Of a stretch of DNA of 14,253 nt, positions 1 through 7,205 are shown one piece after another (the stretch's first letter is position 1; each line of letters begins with the position of its first letter). This stretch comes from Firmicutes bacterium UBA2595 (GTDB lineage Bacteria; Bacillota; Thermincolia; Thermincolales; UBA2595), in assembly GCA_002339745.1 (NCBI GenBank), contig DDKP01000090.1:1-14253 (forward strand). The letters are read 5' to 3'. Below the pieces are notes generated by a model. The model saw only the letters and a list, made by a program, of their open reading frames with translations, had not been told where the DNA came from and did not search any database. Both the position numbers and the translations under genes were made by a program.

Positions 1-219
1 GCTTCAAGCAGCCGAAAGTTTTATAATCCGGAATATTTGCAAAATATTTTCACCGGGTCCGGCAAACCGAAGATATCCCGGGTTGATAATCAGGGTACAA
101 TCGTTGTAATTTATTATGAAACAGAAAACAATAGGTCTTTGATGGCTAATTTAATAAAGGAAAACGGGACATGGAAAATCAGGGATATTTCCGACGACCC
201 TAATGTGACGGTAGATTAA
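1..219 (+). CDS. 3' end of an uncharacterised protein, possibly NTF2-like (partial)
   Basis: The frame is open from the first base and stops at TAA 217-219, so this is the last 72 codons of a gene whose start lies outside the window. The visible part ends in a run of alternating hydrophobic beta-strand segments: a strand ending IVVIYYETE, a short linker, then LMANLIKENGTWKIRDI. The NGTWKIRDI ending resembles the last strands of NTF2-like/SnoaL-type domains found in many secreted or lipid-anchored Firmicute proteins, but the fold assignment is inference from a fragment. The next gene lies 65 bases downstream on the same strand and carries a similar KRWEIVNSL segment, so the two may be functionally linked. 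A TTG at 37 could be read as a start, but the upstream frame is open and no ribosome site precedes it, so I treat the gene as 5'-truncated by the window edge. Confidence 0.6.
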   Translation, partial: ASSSRKFYNPEYLQNIFTGSGKPKISRVDNQGTIVVIYYETENNRSLMANLIKENGTWKIRDISDDPNVTVD

Positions 220-284
220 AGCGGCTAATCAGTTGCTGAAAACGCTAACTTGCAGTACAAGCTGCATCCAATGGGGGTAACTAT

Positions 285-983
285 ATGGAGACTAAACTAT
301 TAAACAAGAATAAGAATAGGATGATGGGACCGATTTTAGTGTTGATGGTTTTAATTGCGGCTGCATTAATTTATTTTCAGTCCCTGTCAGACGCAAGGGT
401 TGATCCTAGCGGGGTAGTAATCAGGTATGATACCCCGGAAAATACGGTAAAAACCTATTATGAATTAATATATAACAACAGGTACCAGCCTGCCGCTGAT
501 TTACAGACCGGGGAGTCGAAAAAAACACTGAGAGCCAGTGATCTTGAAGAAGGATACAAACAGGTTAAGATAAACTCGGCACGGTTGGCCAAGGTATTTG
601 ACGGTGTTATCCAAGGTAACCTGGCGGTAGTTGGAGATGTCAGACTGGTGAGGTTTGTGGGAAATTCTTTTGACTCGGCCATAGTGGGAATAACGGTCTT
701 AACAAATAAGAAAGACGGTAAAAGATGGGAAATCGTTAATTCCCTCCAGGAAGTGGGAGAGGATAATTACCTTACTCTATTGGAGATGTTAGTTAAGGCA
801 GACAAGAAGATGAAGAACACAGAATTGGCCCGGGATGGTTTTACCGACGTTCAGATTCGGATGATTACACAACAGTTGGACGGAATGCTAAAGTTTCACC
901 AGGAACAGTTGGAAGAATATAGAAAATATTTGAGAGATTCAAGGAACAAACAGGAACCTGCGAGTAACCCTCTCGGAAAATGA
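285..983 (+). CDS. Single-pass membrane-anchored protein with NTF2-like extracytoplasmic region
   Basis: The product is 232 residues. The ATG at 285 has a GGGGGT ribosome site about seven bases upstream. The N-terminus is basic (KNKNR at 8-12) and is followed by one hydrophobic segment at about 14-32, with no cysteine lipobox, so this is probably a signal anchor with the rest outside the membrane. The TPENTVKTYYELIYNNRY segment (residues 50-67) looks like the opening helix of an NTF2-like domain (alpha helix followed by a curved sheet), and a strand containing KRWEIVNSL lies where such domains usually end. The last 60 or so residues are charged and helical, with Q/E/K-rich stretches. I do not recognise a family and assign no function. 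The gene lies downstream of a partial gene of similar flavour and is closed by a strong terminator at 1067-1096, so the two may be one transcript. Confidence 0.75.
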   Translation: METKLLNKNKNRMMGPILVLMVLIAAALIYFQSLSDARVDPSGVVIRYDTPENTVKTYYELIYNNRYQPAADLQTGESKKTLRASDLEEGYKQVKINSARLAKVFDGVIQGNLAVVGDVRLVRFVGNSFDSAIVGITVLTNKKDGKRWEIVNSLQEVGEDNYLTLLEMLVKADKKMKNTELARDGFTDVQIRMITQQLDGMLKFHQEQLEEYRKYLRDSRNKQEPASNPLGK

Positions 984-996
984 AAGTACCTTCATT

Positions 997-1027
997 AATA
1001 GTCTCCGTAAAAATAGTCTCCGTAAAA
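997..1027. repeat. Two-copy tandem repeat, 15-bp unit
   Basis: The unit AATAGTCTCCGTAAA occurs twice in direct succession just after the stop codon of the preceding gene, running on for one more base after the second copy. It looks like a local slippage duplication, and I see no further copies in the window. Confidence 0.7.
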
Positions 1028-1066
1028 GAGAGTTTTTATAATTTTTATAGGTGAAATGAAATAAAG

Positions 1067-1096
1067 AAGCAGCCAATAATTGGCTGCTTTTGTTTT
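1067..1096 (+). terminator. Rho-independent terminator after the membrane-anchored protein gene
   Basis: A perfect 10-bp stem, AAGCAGCCAA (1067-1076) against TTGGCTGCTT (1080-1089), closes a 3-base TAA loop and runs into TTGTTTT. It sits 84 bases beyond the stop at 983 and ends the first transcription unit. The A-rich 5' flank could allow some function in the other direction. Confidence 0.85.
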
Positions 1097-1301
1097 AAAT
1101 CAGGAAAATATAAAATTGCTGGGTTGTGGATATTTAACTAAATCAATTTTATACTTTCTCTGATTTGGGGGTTGATAAGGGGGTGCGCCCCCTTATGATT
1201 CGGGGGTAACAGGAGCGAAGCGACGTCATAGGGGGCTGGCCCCCTTTGAAATAAAAAATGCGTTCCAATAAAACGCGGATGCGATGGCGTCCGCATTTTT
1301 T
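1097..1301 (+). other. Hairpin-rich intergenic element; candidate small RNA or palindromic repeat
   Basis: The gene-free stretch 984-1400 holds a row of inverted repeats. (a) 1097-1118 pairs with 1144-1166: AAATCAG/CTGATTT, GAAA/TTTC and TATAAAATTG/CAATTTTATA, about 21 pairs with one bulge and one mismatch around a 25-base loop. (b) ATAAGGGGG (1175-1183) pairs perfectly with CCCCCTTAT (1188-1196) around TGCG. (c) GCGAAGC (1215-1221) is a very stable mini-hairpin motif. (d) AGGGGG (1230-1235) pairs with CCCCCT (1240-1245). (e) A terminator-like hairpin lies at 1275-1301. A weak sigma-A-like promoter, TGGATA (1127-1132), 17 bases, TATACT (1150-1155), lies inside (a) and would give a transcript of about 140 bases ending at (e). 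No convincing reading frame is present. It could equally be a dispersed palindromic repeat, which a single window cannot settle. Confidence 0.4.
1275..1301 (+). terminator. Intrinsic terminator upstream of cinA
   Basis: GCGGATGC (1275-1282) pairs with GCGTCCGC (1287-1294), eight pairs including one G-U, around a GATG loop. It is followed by A and six T. It lies about 100 bases before cinA with no annotated gene directly ahead of it, since the upstream gene already has its own terminator at 1067-1096. That is why a short transcript between the two is suspected. Confidence 0.6.
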
Positions 1302-1400
1302 ATTCCAGCACAGGGTAAATTTTCTGTATTTTCCGGCAGGTTTTCTTTCCTGGACAAAAGAATATATTTAGGATGAGTAAACGGAAAGGCAGGTGCCCCC

Positions 1401-2651
1401 GTGAAGGCTGAAATAATTTCAACGGGAACTGAACTGTTGCTTGGACAGGTCCTGAATACCAATGCCCAGTTCCTCGGGCAGAGGCTCGCGAAGATGGGGA
1501 TAAATGTTTTTTTTCAGACTACCGTCGGAGATAACCCGGGCAGGTTGACAGAGGTTTTTAATAATGCCTTGAGACGTGCCGACCTGGTGATCCTAACCGG
1601 AGGCCTGGGCCCCACGTCGGATGACCTGACCAAGGAGACTGTGGCCGAAGCGTTAGGACTCAGGATGCATGTCAACGAAAGCGCCATGGCCCATATAGAA
1701 GAGTTCTTTAGACTGCGTGGCAGAAAAATGCCGGAAGCGAACAGGAAGCAGGCCCTAATCCCGGAAGGGGCAATGTTGATACCCAACAAGGTAGGGACCG
1801 CCCCTGGGATGATTATTGAAACAGGAAACAAGACTGTCGTTATTCTACCCGGGCCGCCCGTGGAAATGGAACCGATGTTTACCGCGACTGTGGAGCCTTA
1901 TCTGGGAAACAAGGCAGGGAAGGAGAAAGCAATAATTGTCTCAAGGGTAATAAGGATTTTGGGCATAGGGGAGTCAAGTGTCGAGGAGCGGATAAAGGAC
2001 CTGGTCGAACAACAGTCCAACCCCACCATAGCTTTCCTGGCTCCCCGGGGAGAGGTCCTGGTGCGCATCACGGCCAAGGCTGCCACCGGAAAAGCTGCCG
2101 AAAAAATGATAGCCAAAGTGGAAAAAGAGATCGTCAAGAGACTGGGCGGGTATATTTACGGTACTGATGACGAGTCACTGGAAAAAGTGGTGGCGGGGTT
2201 GTTAAAAAAACATAACGTTACCCTCTCTGTCGCCGAATCATGCACCGGTGGTTTAATAGCCAAGAGGCTCACAGATATCCCGGGGGTATCCCAGAATTTC
2301 CTGTATGGCGTAGTAACTTACTCAAATGAATCTAAAGTTAACATGCTGGGCGTTGCGCCTGAAGTTTTGGAGAAACACGGGGCGGTAAGTGAAGAGACTG
2401 CCCTGGAGATGGTCAGGGGTATAAGGCAGGCAGGCGGTTCTGATATAGCTGTAGCGGTAACCGGAATTGCGGGGCCGGGAGGGGGGACCCCTGAAAAACC
2501 CGTGGGACTGGTGTACATTGCATTCGCGGACTACGACACAGCCATTGTTCAGAAATACCTGTTTACCGGTGACAGGGAGGTTATCAGGTGGCAGTCCGCC
2601 AACGTAGCTTTAAATATGCTGAGGGAGTATCTGTTGTTGTATAAAGGGTAG
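1401..2651 (+). CDS. cinA: CinA: competence/damage-inducible protein, nicotinamide-nucleotide amidase family
   Basis: The 416-residue product matches the usual two-domain CinA length. Residues 1-170 form the molybdopterin-binding-like domain, with ISTGTELLLGQ at 6-16 and GGLGPTSDD at 67-75. Residues 255-410 form the CinA C-terminal (PncC-type) domain, with AESCTGG at 278-284 and a later VAVTGIAGPGGGTPEKPVG stretch. In the family, the C-terminal domain deamidates nicotinamide mononucleotide in pyridine-nucleotide recycling, and the N-terminal domain has been linked to ADP-ribose hydrolysis. The start is GTG 1401, preceded by AGGTG about five bases away, and the protein begins directly with the conserved KAEIISTGTE. 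It is the first gene of a likely three-gene unit: the next gene follows after only five bases. cinA commonly sits just before recA in Firmicutes; here two genes plus a reverse-strand gene lie between them. Confidence 0.95.
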   Translation: MKAEIISTGTELLLGQVLNTNAQFLGQRLAKMGINVFFQTTVGDNPGRLTEVFNNALRRADLVILTGGLGPTSDDLTKETVAEALGLRMHVNESAMAHIEEFFRLRGRKMPEANRKQALIPEGAMLIPNKVGTAPGMIIETGNKTVVILPGPPVEMEPMFTATVEPYLGNKAGKEKAIIVSRVIRILGIGESSVEERIKDLVEQQSNPTIAFLAPRGEVLVRITAKAATGKAAEKMIAKVEKEIVKRLGGYIYGTDDESLEKVVAGLLKKHNVTLSVAESCTGGLIAKRLTDIPGVSQNFLYGVVTYSNESKVNMLGVAPEVLEKHGAVSEETALEMVRGIRQAGGSDIAVAVTGIAGPGGGTPEKPVGLVYIAFADYDTAIVQKYLFTGDREVIRWQSANVALNMLREYLLLYKG

Positions 2652-2656
2652 AAGGG

Positions 2657-4072
2657 ATGAGCTTGATGAAGAAATATTCGCAGTATTTTTTGTTTTCATT
2701 GTGTGCAATTGCCGGAGCTCTGTTATTTCTTAACCTTTTCGCCCGTGTTGATTTCCGCCTGGAAGCGCTTCAGGCAAATTTGTCTATAAGAACAGCTGCA
2801 GGCGGGTATACGGTTCTAAGAATTCCACCCATCGGTGAAGTAAAGGCCTCGACGCATAAAACTCCTGTTATCATCAATATAGCCCTTGAGAATATAGACC
2901 TGGACCGTCTCAAGAAAATTCTTGCCGAAGGAACGGAAGAAGCCGAGCTTGCCGGGGAAGCCAGGAATGTTCTGACCGCCACAGTTAAAAGATTTATTTA
3001 TTACACGCTGGCTCTAAGTTTTGCCGGGGGAGTTTTTGGTGTGCTGGTCTGCCAGAGGCGCAGGATAAAGGAATTGACCGCAGGGGGATTAATCGGGCTG
3101 GCCGCCGTTTCAATAATTCTCTTTTGGACATATTATACATTTGATATCAAGAAGTTCGAAAACCCGGAATACGAGGGGATGATCAAGGCAGCCCCGTGGA
3201 TGATAGGCCTGGCCCAGGAAAGCCTTGCCACGGTTAATACCTGGAGTGAACAGATGAAAGGTATTGCCGCCAACCTGAACGGGCTTTTTCAAAGAGTTGA
3301 AAGTCTACAGGCAGTTACGGCCGGGGATGGGGAAATCAAGGTTCTTCATGTCTCCGATATCCACAACAATCCTGCATCTTTCGAATTTATTAATCAAGTG
3401 GTAAAAGCCTTCGGGATAGACCTGGTGATTGATTCCGGTGACATGTCGGATTTTGGGACACCTCTTGAGGCGGCTTTACTTGAGAGAGTAAAAACATTAG
3501 AGGTCCCTTACGTTATTACACCGGGTAATCATGAAACCCCCTCAATTATACAGGAACTGAAGAAAACGCCTAATGTGAAAGTTGTTGAGGCCGGTCTCCT
3601 GGATGTGAAAGGTTTAAAAATAGCGGGGATAGCTGACCCCGCGTCGTTTACCTTCGACTCAACACCTCCGGACGCGGTCAAGCTCGAGGAGTTTGCCGCC
3701 AGGCTGGAGGAAACAATCCGGGGAGCAGGAAGTGTGCCTGATATACTGGTGGCCCATAACCCCAAAATTGCTGAAAAATTTTGGGGAAAAATTCCGGTAG
3801 TGCTGACCGGGCATGAACACCGTTACAGGATAGAAGTCAAGAACAAGTCCGTCTTTATTAATGCCGGTACTTCCGGCGCTTCGGGGATTGGGGCCTTAAA
3901 AACAAACCAGGAAATCCCATACTCATTCGTGGTGCTGCACTTTGACCGAAATGGCAGTGAAGGGGTCAGGCTCAAATACACTGATACTATCCGGATATCA
4001 AATTTGCAGAGCGGGTACAGTATGGAGCGCAGGGTATATCCGGAACTCTACAACGGAGCACCGGAAATTTAG
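2657..4072 (+). CDS. Membrane-anchored metallophosphoesterase, catalytic domain probably extracytoplasmic
   Basis: The product is 471 residues. Hydrophobic segments lie at about 8-29, 111-131 and 142-160, with a basic QRRRIK loop between the second and third. By the positive-inside rule the C-terminal half should lie outside the membrane. The calcineurin-like phosphoesterase fold occupies about 226-410 and its metal ligands are all visible in order: DIH (D234, H236), GDMSD (D262), GNHE (N291, H292), AHNP (H367) and GHEH (H386, H388). The set is complete, so the enzyme should be an active dinuclear metal hydrolase; the substrate cannot be told from sequence. The first 160 residues are not a domain I recognise. 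The start may be ATG 2657 (AAAGGG eight bases upstream) or ATG 2666 (AAGGG nine bases upstream). It follows cinA by five bases, so co-transcription is likely. It resembles membrane phosphoesterases of the YkuE/YaeI kind in catalytic motifs but has an extra N-terminal half. Confidence 0.85.
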   Translation: MSLMKKYSQYFLFSLCAIAGALLFLNLFARVDFRLEALQANLSIRTAAGGYTVLRIPPIGEVKASTHKTPVIINIALENIDLDRLKKILAEGTEEAELAGEARNVLTATVKRFIYYTLALSFAGGVFGVLVCQRRRIKELTAGGLIGLAAVSIILFWTYYTFDIKKFENPEYEGMIKAAPWMIGLAQESLATVNTWSEQMKGIAANLNGLFQRVESLQAVTAGDGEIKVLHVSDIHNNPASFEFINQVVKAFGIDLVIDSGDMSDFGTPLEAALLERVKTLEVPYVITPGNHETPSIIQELKKTPNVKVVEAGLLDVKGLKIAGIADPASFTFDSTPPDAVKLEEFAARLEETIRGAGSVPDILVAHNPKIAEKFWGKIPVVLTGHEHRYRIEVKNKSVFINAGTSGASGIGALKTNQEIPYSFVVLHFDRNGSEGVRLKYTDTIRISNLQSGYSMERRVYPELYNGAPEI

Positions 4073-4123
4073 TATGGACCACAAGCAAAAAGTTGTTCCA
4101 CAAACGAGAGGAGATTGACCCAG

Positions 4124-5716
4124 ATGTATGAGACAGTCAAGTTTGGAAGTCTTGAAGTTAGCAAAAAAATATTTCATGCCATCACTGACATGGGCTTTGA
4201 GGAACCTTCGCCTATTCAGGCCGAAGCCATTCCCCTGCTGATGGCAGGGCGTGATGTCATAGGACAGGCCCAGACCGGCACGGGCAAGACTGCCGCTTTC
4301 GGTATTCCTATAATTGAGAAGTTGAACCCCAAGTTTCGCGGGGTACAGGCCCTTGTGCTTACGCCTACCCGGGAACTGGCAATACAGGTAGCCGAAGAAA
4401 TAACAAAGATAGGGAGGTACAGGGAGACCCGGTCCCTGGCTATATATGGAGGGCAATCCATTGAGAGGCAGATTCTGGCCTTAAAAAGGGGAGTCCACCT
4501 GGTTGTCGGGACGCCCGGAAGAATTTTGGACCACCTGAGGCGGAAAACGCTAAAACTTAACAATTTGAAATTTGTGGTACTGGATGAAGCAGATGAAATG
4601 CTGGACATGGGTTTCATTGAAGATATTGAATTAATCTTGCAGGAAACGCCCCAGGAGAAACAGACTCTTCTTTTTTCGGCCACCATGCCGGAAGAAATCC
4701 AGAGGCTGGCCCGCAAATATCTGAATAACCCGGAATTTGTCTCTGTCAGCCGGGATGAACTGACTGTTCCCCAAATAGACCAGGTCTATTACGAGGTTAA
4801 AGAGCACAACAAACTGGACGGGCTCTGCCGGGTACTGGATACCACCAATATCAGCCGGGCCATTATATTCTGCCGTACGAAGCGCGGTGTGGATGAACTT
4901 GTCGCCGGGCTGGAAGCCAGGGGTTACGAAGTTCAGGGACTTCACGGCGACCTGACCCAGAACCAGCGGAACAAGGTTATGAAAAACTTCCGGGAAAGCC
5001 AGGTCGAAATCCTGGTAGCTACAGATGTGGCTGCCCGCGGGTTGGATATTGAAAATGTTAGCCATGTTATTAATTACGATATCCCTCAGGACCCTGAATC
5101 TTATGTTCACCGTATTGGACGGACGGGGCGGGCGGGAAAATCAGGTGTCGCCATATCCTTTGTAATCCCAAGGGAATACAGGCAATTGCGGCTGATTGAA
5201 AAGATGATCAGCTATAAGATTAAAAGAGAAAAGCTGCCTTCAGTTGCAGACGTCTTTGAACGGCAGAGAGAGGTAATTATCGAGAGGATTGTTGGCACCA
5301 TCCAGAACAGTAAAATGGACAATTACCGGGCAATTGTGGAGGAAATGCTGGAAGATTACGATCTCATGGATATCGCAGCCGCCTCTTTAAAACTGGCTTT
5401 TGACCCGGAAGGGACTGACGACACGGCCGAGTCGGAAGAAACTGAATTCGGGGATACAGGGGCGGAACCGGGAATGGTTCGCCTGTTCATGAACGTGGGC
5501 AGGACAGATGAAATCAGGCCTCAGGACCTGGTAAAAACAATAGCCGAGGAAGCAGGAATCCCCGGGAAAATAATAGGGGCCATCAAGATTTACGATAAAT
5601 TCACATTTGTTGATATTCCCAAAGAAATGGCGGAAAAGGTTCTCTATTCCATGCACCGCAATATAATCAAAGGAAAGCGGGTTCACGTGGAACCCGCCAA
5701 AGTAAGGCCAAGATAA
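4124..5716 (+). CDS. deaD: DEAD-box ATP-dependent RNA helicase with DbpA-type RNA-binding domain
   Basis: The product is 530 residues. All helicase motifs are present in order (numbering from ATG 4124): Q motif GFEEPSPIQ near 24-32, AQTGTGKT (49-56), PTRELA, TPGR, DEAD (154-157), SAT, then in the second RecA-like lobe FCRTKR, ATDVAARGLDI and HRIGRTGRAG. A roughly 75-residue tail beginning at GMVRLFMNVGR matches the DbpA/YxiN C-terminal RRM-like fold, which binds structured RNA, so roles in ribosome assembly or mRNA unwinding and decay are likely. The acidic linker before it (EGTDDTAESEETEFGD) is typical of a flexible hinge. I prefer ATG 4124 over the in-frame TTG 4115, because AGGAG at 4109-4113 is 10 bases from the ATG but only one base from the TTG. 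It lies 51 bases after the phosphoesterase. The gene could also be named cshA or dbpA; the symbol is by family. Confidence 0.92.
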   Translation: MYETVKFGSLEVSKKIFHAITDMGFEEPSPIQAEAIPLLMAGRDVIGQAQTGTGKTAAFGIPIIEKLNPKFRGVQALVLTPTRELAIQVAEEITKIGRYRETRSLAIYGGQSIERQILALKRGVHLVVGTPGRILDHLRRKTLKLNNLKFVVLDEADEMLDMGFIEDIELILQETPQEKQTLLFSATMPEEIQRLARKYLNNPEFVSVSRDELTVPQIDQVYYEVKEHNKLDGLCRVLDTTNISRAIIFCRTKRGVDELVAGLEARGYEVQGLHGDLTQNQRNKVMKNFRESQVEILVATDVAARGLDIENVSHVINYDIPQDPESYVHRIGRTGRAGKSGVAISFVIPREYRQLRLIEKMISYKIKREKLPSVADVFERQREVIIERIVGTIQNSKMDNYRAIVEEMLEDYDLMDIAAASLKLAFDPEGTDDTAESEETEFGDTGAEPGMVRLFMNVGRTDEIRPQDLVKTIAEEAGIPGKIIGAIKIYDKFTFVDIPKEMAEKVLYSMHRNIIKGKRVHVEPAKVRPR

Positions 5717-5734
5717 ATTTTTCGGAGAAGCTTA

Positions 5735-6028
5735 TTAAATTTCAGGCATTTTATACTCTTCTGCCAGATGTTGGAGGACACAGTCCCTGATTAATGAGTA
5801 TTCCGAAGAAAACGCGGTATGGATCATATATTTTCCCTGATGCATATCCACTTTTTTTACTGTGCATTGGATAGTTGAGTAGCCAAGTCGCGGCAGTTCA
5901 AAAGAAAATTCTAATACTGAACCCACCGGGAGCTTTAAAGGACAGTACAAGACCCTTGAATATCTTGGAAGAAAGATCCTACTTCGACACATTATTCTAT
6001 GCCTTTTAAACATTTTCCTGCTGGCCAT
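5735..6028 (-). CDS. Small PilZ-like protein with degenerate c-di-GMP motifs
   Basis: A 97-residue reading frame on the minus strand fills most of the gap between deaD and recA. The segment PLKLPVGSVLEFSFELP, then IQCTVKKVD, then KYMIHTAFSS and a C-terminal helix (LIRDCVLQHLAEEY) follows the strand and helix order of a PilZ barrel. The signature residues are poor: RIMCR (11-15) fits RxxxR, but where D/NxSxxG is expected there is only RYSRVL, lacking the acidic residue and the glycine. It may therefore bind c-di-GMP weakly or not at all. The ATG at 6026-6028 has only a distant AGGAAA. The internal ATG giving MCRSRIF has AAAGG nine bases upstream and may be the true start (85 residues). It is convergent with deaD (18 bases between the stops) and divergent from recA. 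The PilZ assignment is by pattern only. Confidence 0.5.
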   Translation of the reverse strand: MASRKMFKRHRIMCRSRIFLPRYSRVLYCPLKLPVGSVLEFSFELPRLGYSTIQCTVKKVDMHQGKYMIHTAFSSEYSLIRDCVLQHLAEEYKMPEI

Positions 6029-6113
6029 AGTTTTAAAAAACGGACTTTTTCCTGATAAGAAACCACAGCGGTCTTAATTTTAAGATAGAAGTAAAAAAAT
6101 GCTAAATCTTTTC

Positions 6114-6143
6114 TTGACAGCCCGTCCAGTGATTGGGTATAAT
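6114..6143 (+). promoter_or_regulatory. Sigma-A-type promoter of recA
   Basis: A perfect -35 TTGACA (6114-6119) and a perfect -10 TATAAT (6138-6143) are separated by 18 bases. Transcription should begin near 6150, just before the LexA box, giving a leader of about 33 bases. This is the strongest promoter match in the window. Confidence 0.88.
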
Positions 6144-6155
6144 GAAGGAGAAAAC

Positions 6156-6169
6156 CGAACACATGTTTG
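6156..6169. promoter_or_regulatory. LexA (SOS) operator of recA
   Basis: CGAACACATGTTTG fits the Gram-positive LexA/DinR box CGAACRNRYGTTYS, with only the last base departing from the classic C. It lies between the -10 element and the ribosome site, over the start of the transcript, where bound LexA would block initiation or early elongation. It implies DNA-damage induction of recA and, by coupling, recX. Confidence 0.85.
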
Positions 6170-6182
6170 AGGAGGATGTTCG

Positions 6183-7205
6183 ATGTCAGATAAAATAAAG
6201 GCGCTTGAAATGGCTTTACATCAGATTGAGAAGCAGTTTGGTAAAGGTTCAATCATGAAACTGGGGGAAGCCGCGGCCAACATGCAGATAGAAGTGATAC
6301 CCACAGGGGCAATAACTCTGGATGTGGCCTTGGGTGTGGGAGGCATACCCAGGGGCAGGGTTGTGGAAATATACGGTCCTGAGTCTTCAGGGAAAACAAC
6401 CGTTGCTCTGCATATACTGGCCGAAGCCCAAAAAATGGGCGGAATGGCGGCATTTATCGATGCCGAACATGCCCTTGATCCCGGCTATGCCCGGAAAATC
6501 GGAGCAGATGTGGATAACCTGCTGATATCCCAGCCGGATACAGGAGAACAGGCCCTGGAAATTGCGGAAGCATTGGTTCGCAGTGGCGCAGTTGACGTGA
6601 TAGTCATTGATTCTGTAGCGGCTCTTGTGCCGCGCGCGGAAATAGAGGGGGAAATGGGAGATGCCCATGTCGGTCTCCAGGCAAGGCTGATGTCTCAGGC
6701 TCTGCGTAAGCTTACCGGGGCGATTTCTAAATCAAATTCGGTTGCGATTTTCATAAACCAGATCAGGGAAAAAGTTGGTGTAATGTTTGGGAACCCTGAA
6801 ACCACCCCGGGCGGTCGGGCCTTGAAGTTTTATGCTTCCATCAGGCTGGAAGTGAGAAAAACGGAGGCTCTCAAGCACGGGGCTGAAGTTGTTGGCAGCC
6901 GGACTAGGGTAAAAGTGGTGAAGAACAAAGTTGCTCCTCCTTTTAAACAGGCCGATTTTGACATTATGTACGGGGAAGGTATTTCCCGCGAAGGAAGCAT
7001 AATTGATATTGGTACAGACATGAATATCATCGAAAGAAGCGGAGCCTGGTATTCTTATAAGGGCGAGCGCCTGGGCCAGGGTCGTGAAAACGTCAAGGAA
7101 TATCTAAAGGAACACGGTCAAATCAGCGCCGAAATAGAATCAAAAATCAGGGAAGCCTTGAGCATGGGCGCCGTGAAGCAGGCAAGCGCCACAGATGATG
7201 AATAA
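6183..7205 (+). CDS. recA: RecA recombinase
   Basis: The 340-residue product has the family's usual length. It forms filaments on single-stranded DNA, drives strand exchange and promotes LexA self-cleavage. Visible features are Walker A GPESSGKT (65-72), the Walker B strand VDVIVIDSVAAL ending near 147, the L1-region EGEMGDAHVG, the L2-region FINQIREKVGVMFGNPETTPGG, and the C-terminal DFDIMYGEGIS segment. The ATG at 6183 has AGGAGG at 6170-6175 with a seven-base spacer. It has its own sigma-A promoter and LexA operator directly upstream. Its last 11 bases overlap the start of recX, so the two are translationally coupled. The C-terminal tail is short and acidic (ATDDE), as in many RecA proteins. 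The family assignment is certain. Confidence 0.98.
   Translation: MSDKIKALEMALHQIEKQFGKGSIMKLGEAAANMQIEVIPTGAITLDVALGVGGIPRGRVVEIYGPESSGKTTVALHILAEAQKMGGMAAFIDAEHALDPGYARKIGADVDNLLISQPDTGEQALEIAEALVRSGAVDVIVIDSVAALVPRAEIEGEMGDAHVGLQARLMSQALRKLTGAISKSNSVAIFINQIREKVGVMFGNPETTPGGRALKFYASIRLEVRKTEALKHGAEVVGSRTRVKVVKNKVAPPFKQADFDIMYGEGISREGSIIDIGTDMNIIERSGAWYSYKGERLGQGRENVKEYLKEHGQISAEIESKIREALSMGAVKQASATDDE

Noticed and set aside
1125..1133. DnaA-box-like TGTGGATAT
   Set aside because: A single 8-of-9 match with no second box nearby; likely chance.
4115..4123. TTG 4115 as the start of the RNA helicase
   Set aside because: Only one base separates it from AGGAG; ATG 4124 has a 10-base spacer.
4216..5110. 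Long minus-strand frames across deaD
   Set aside because: They are antisense shadows of a well-supported helicase and have no ribosome sites or recognisable domains.
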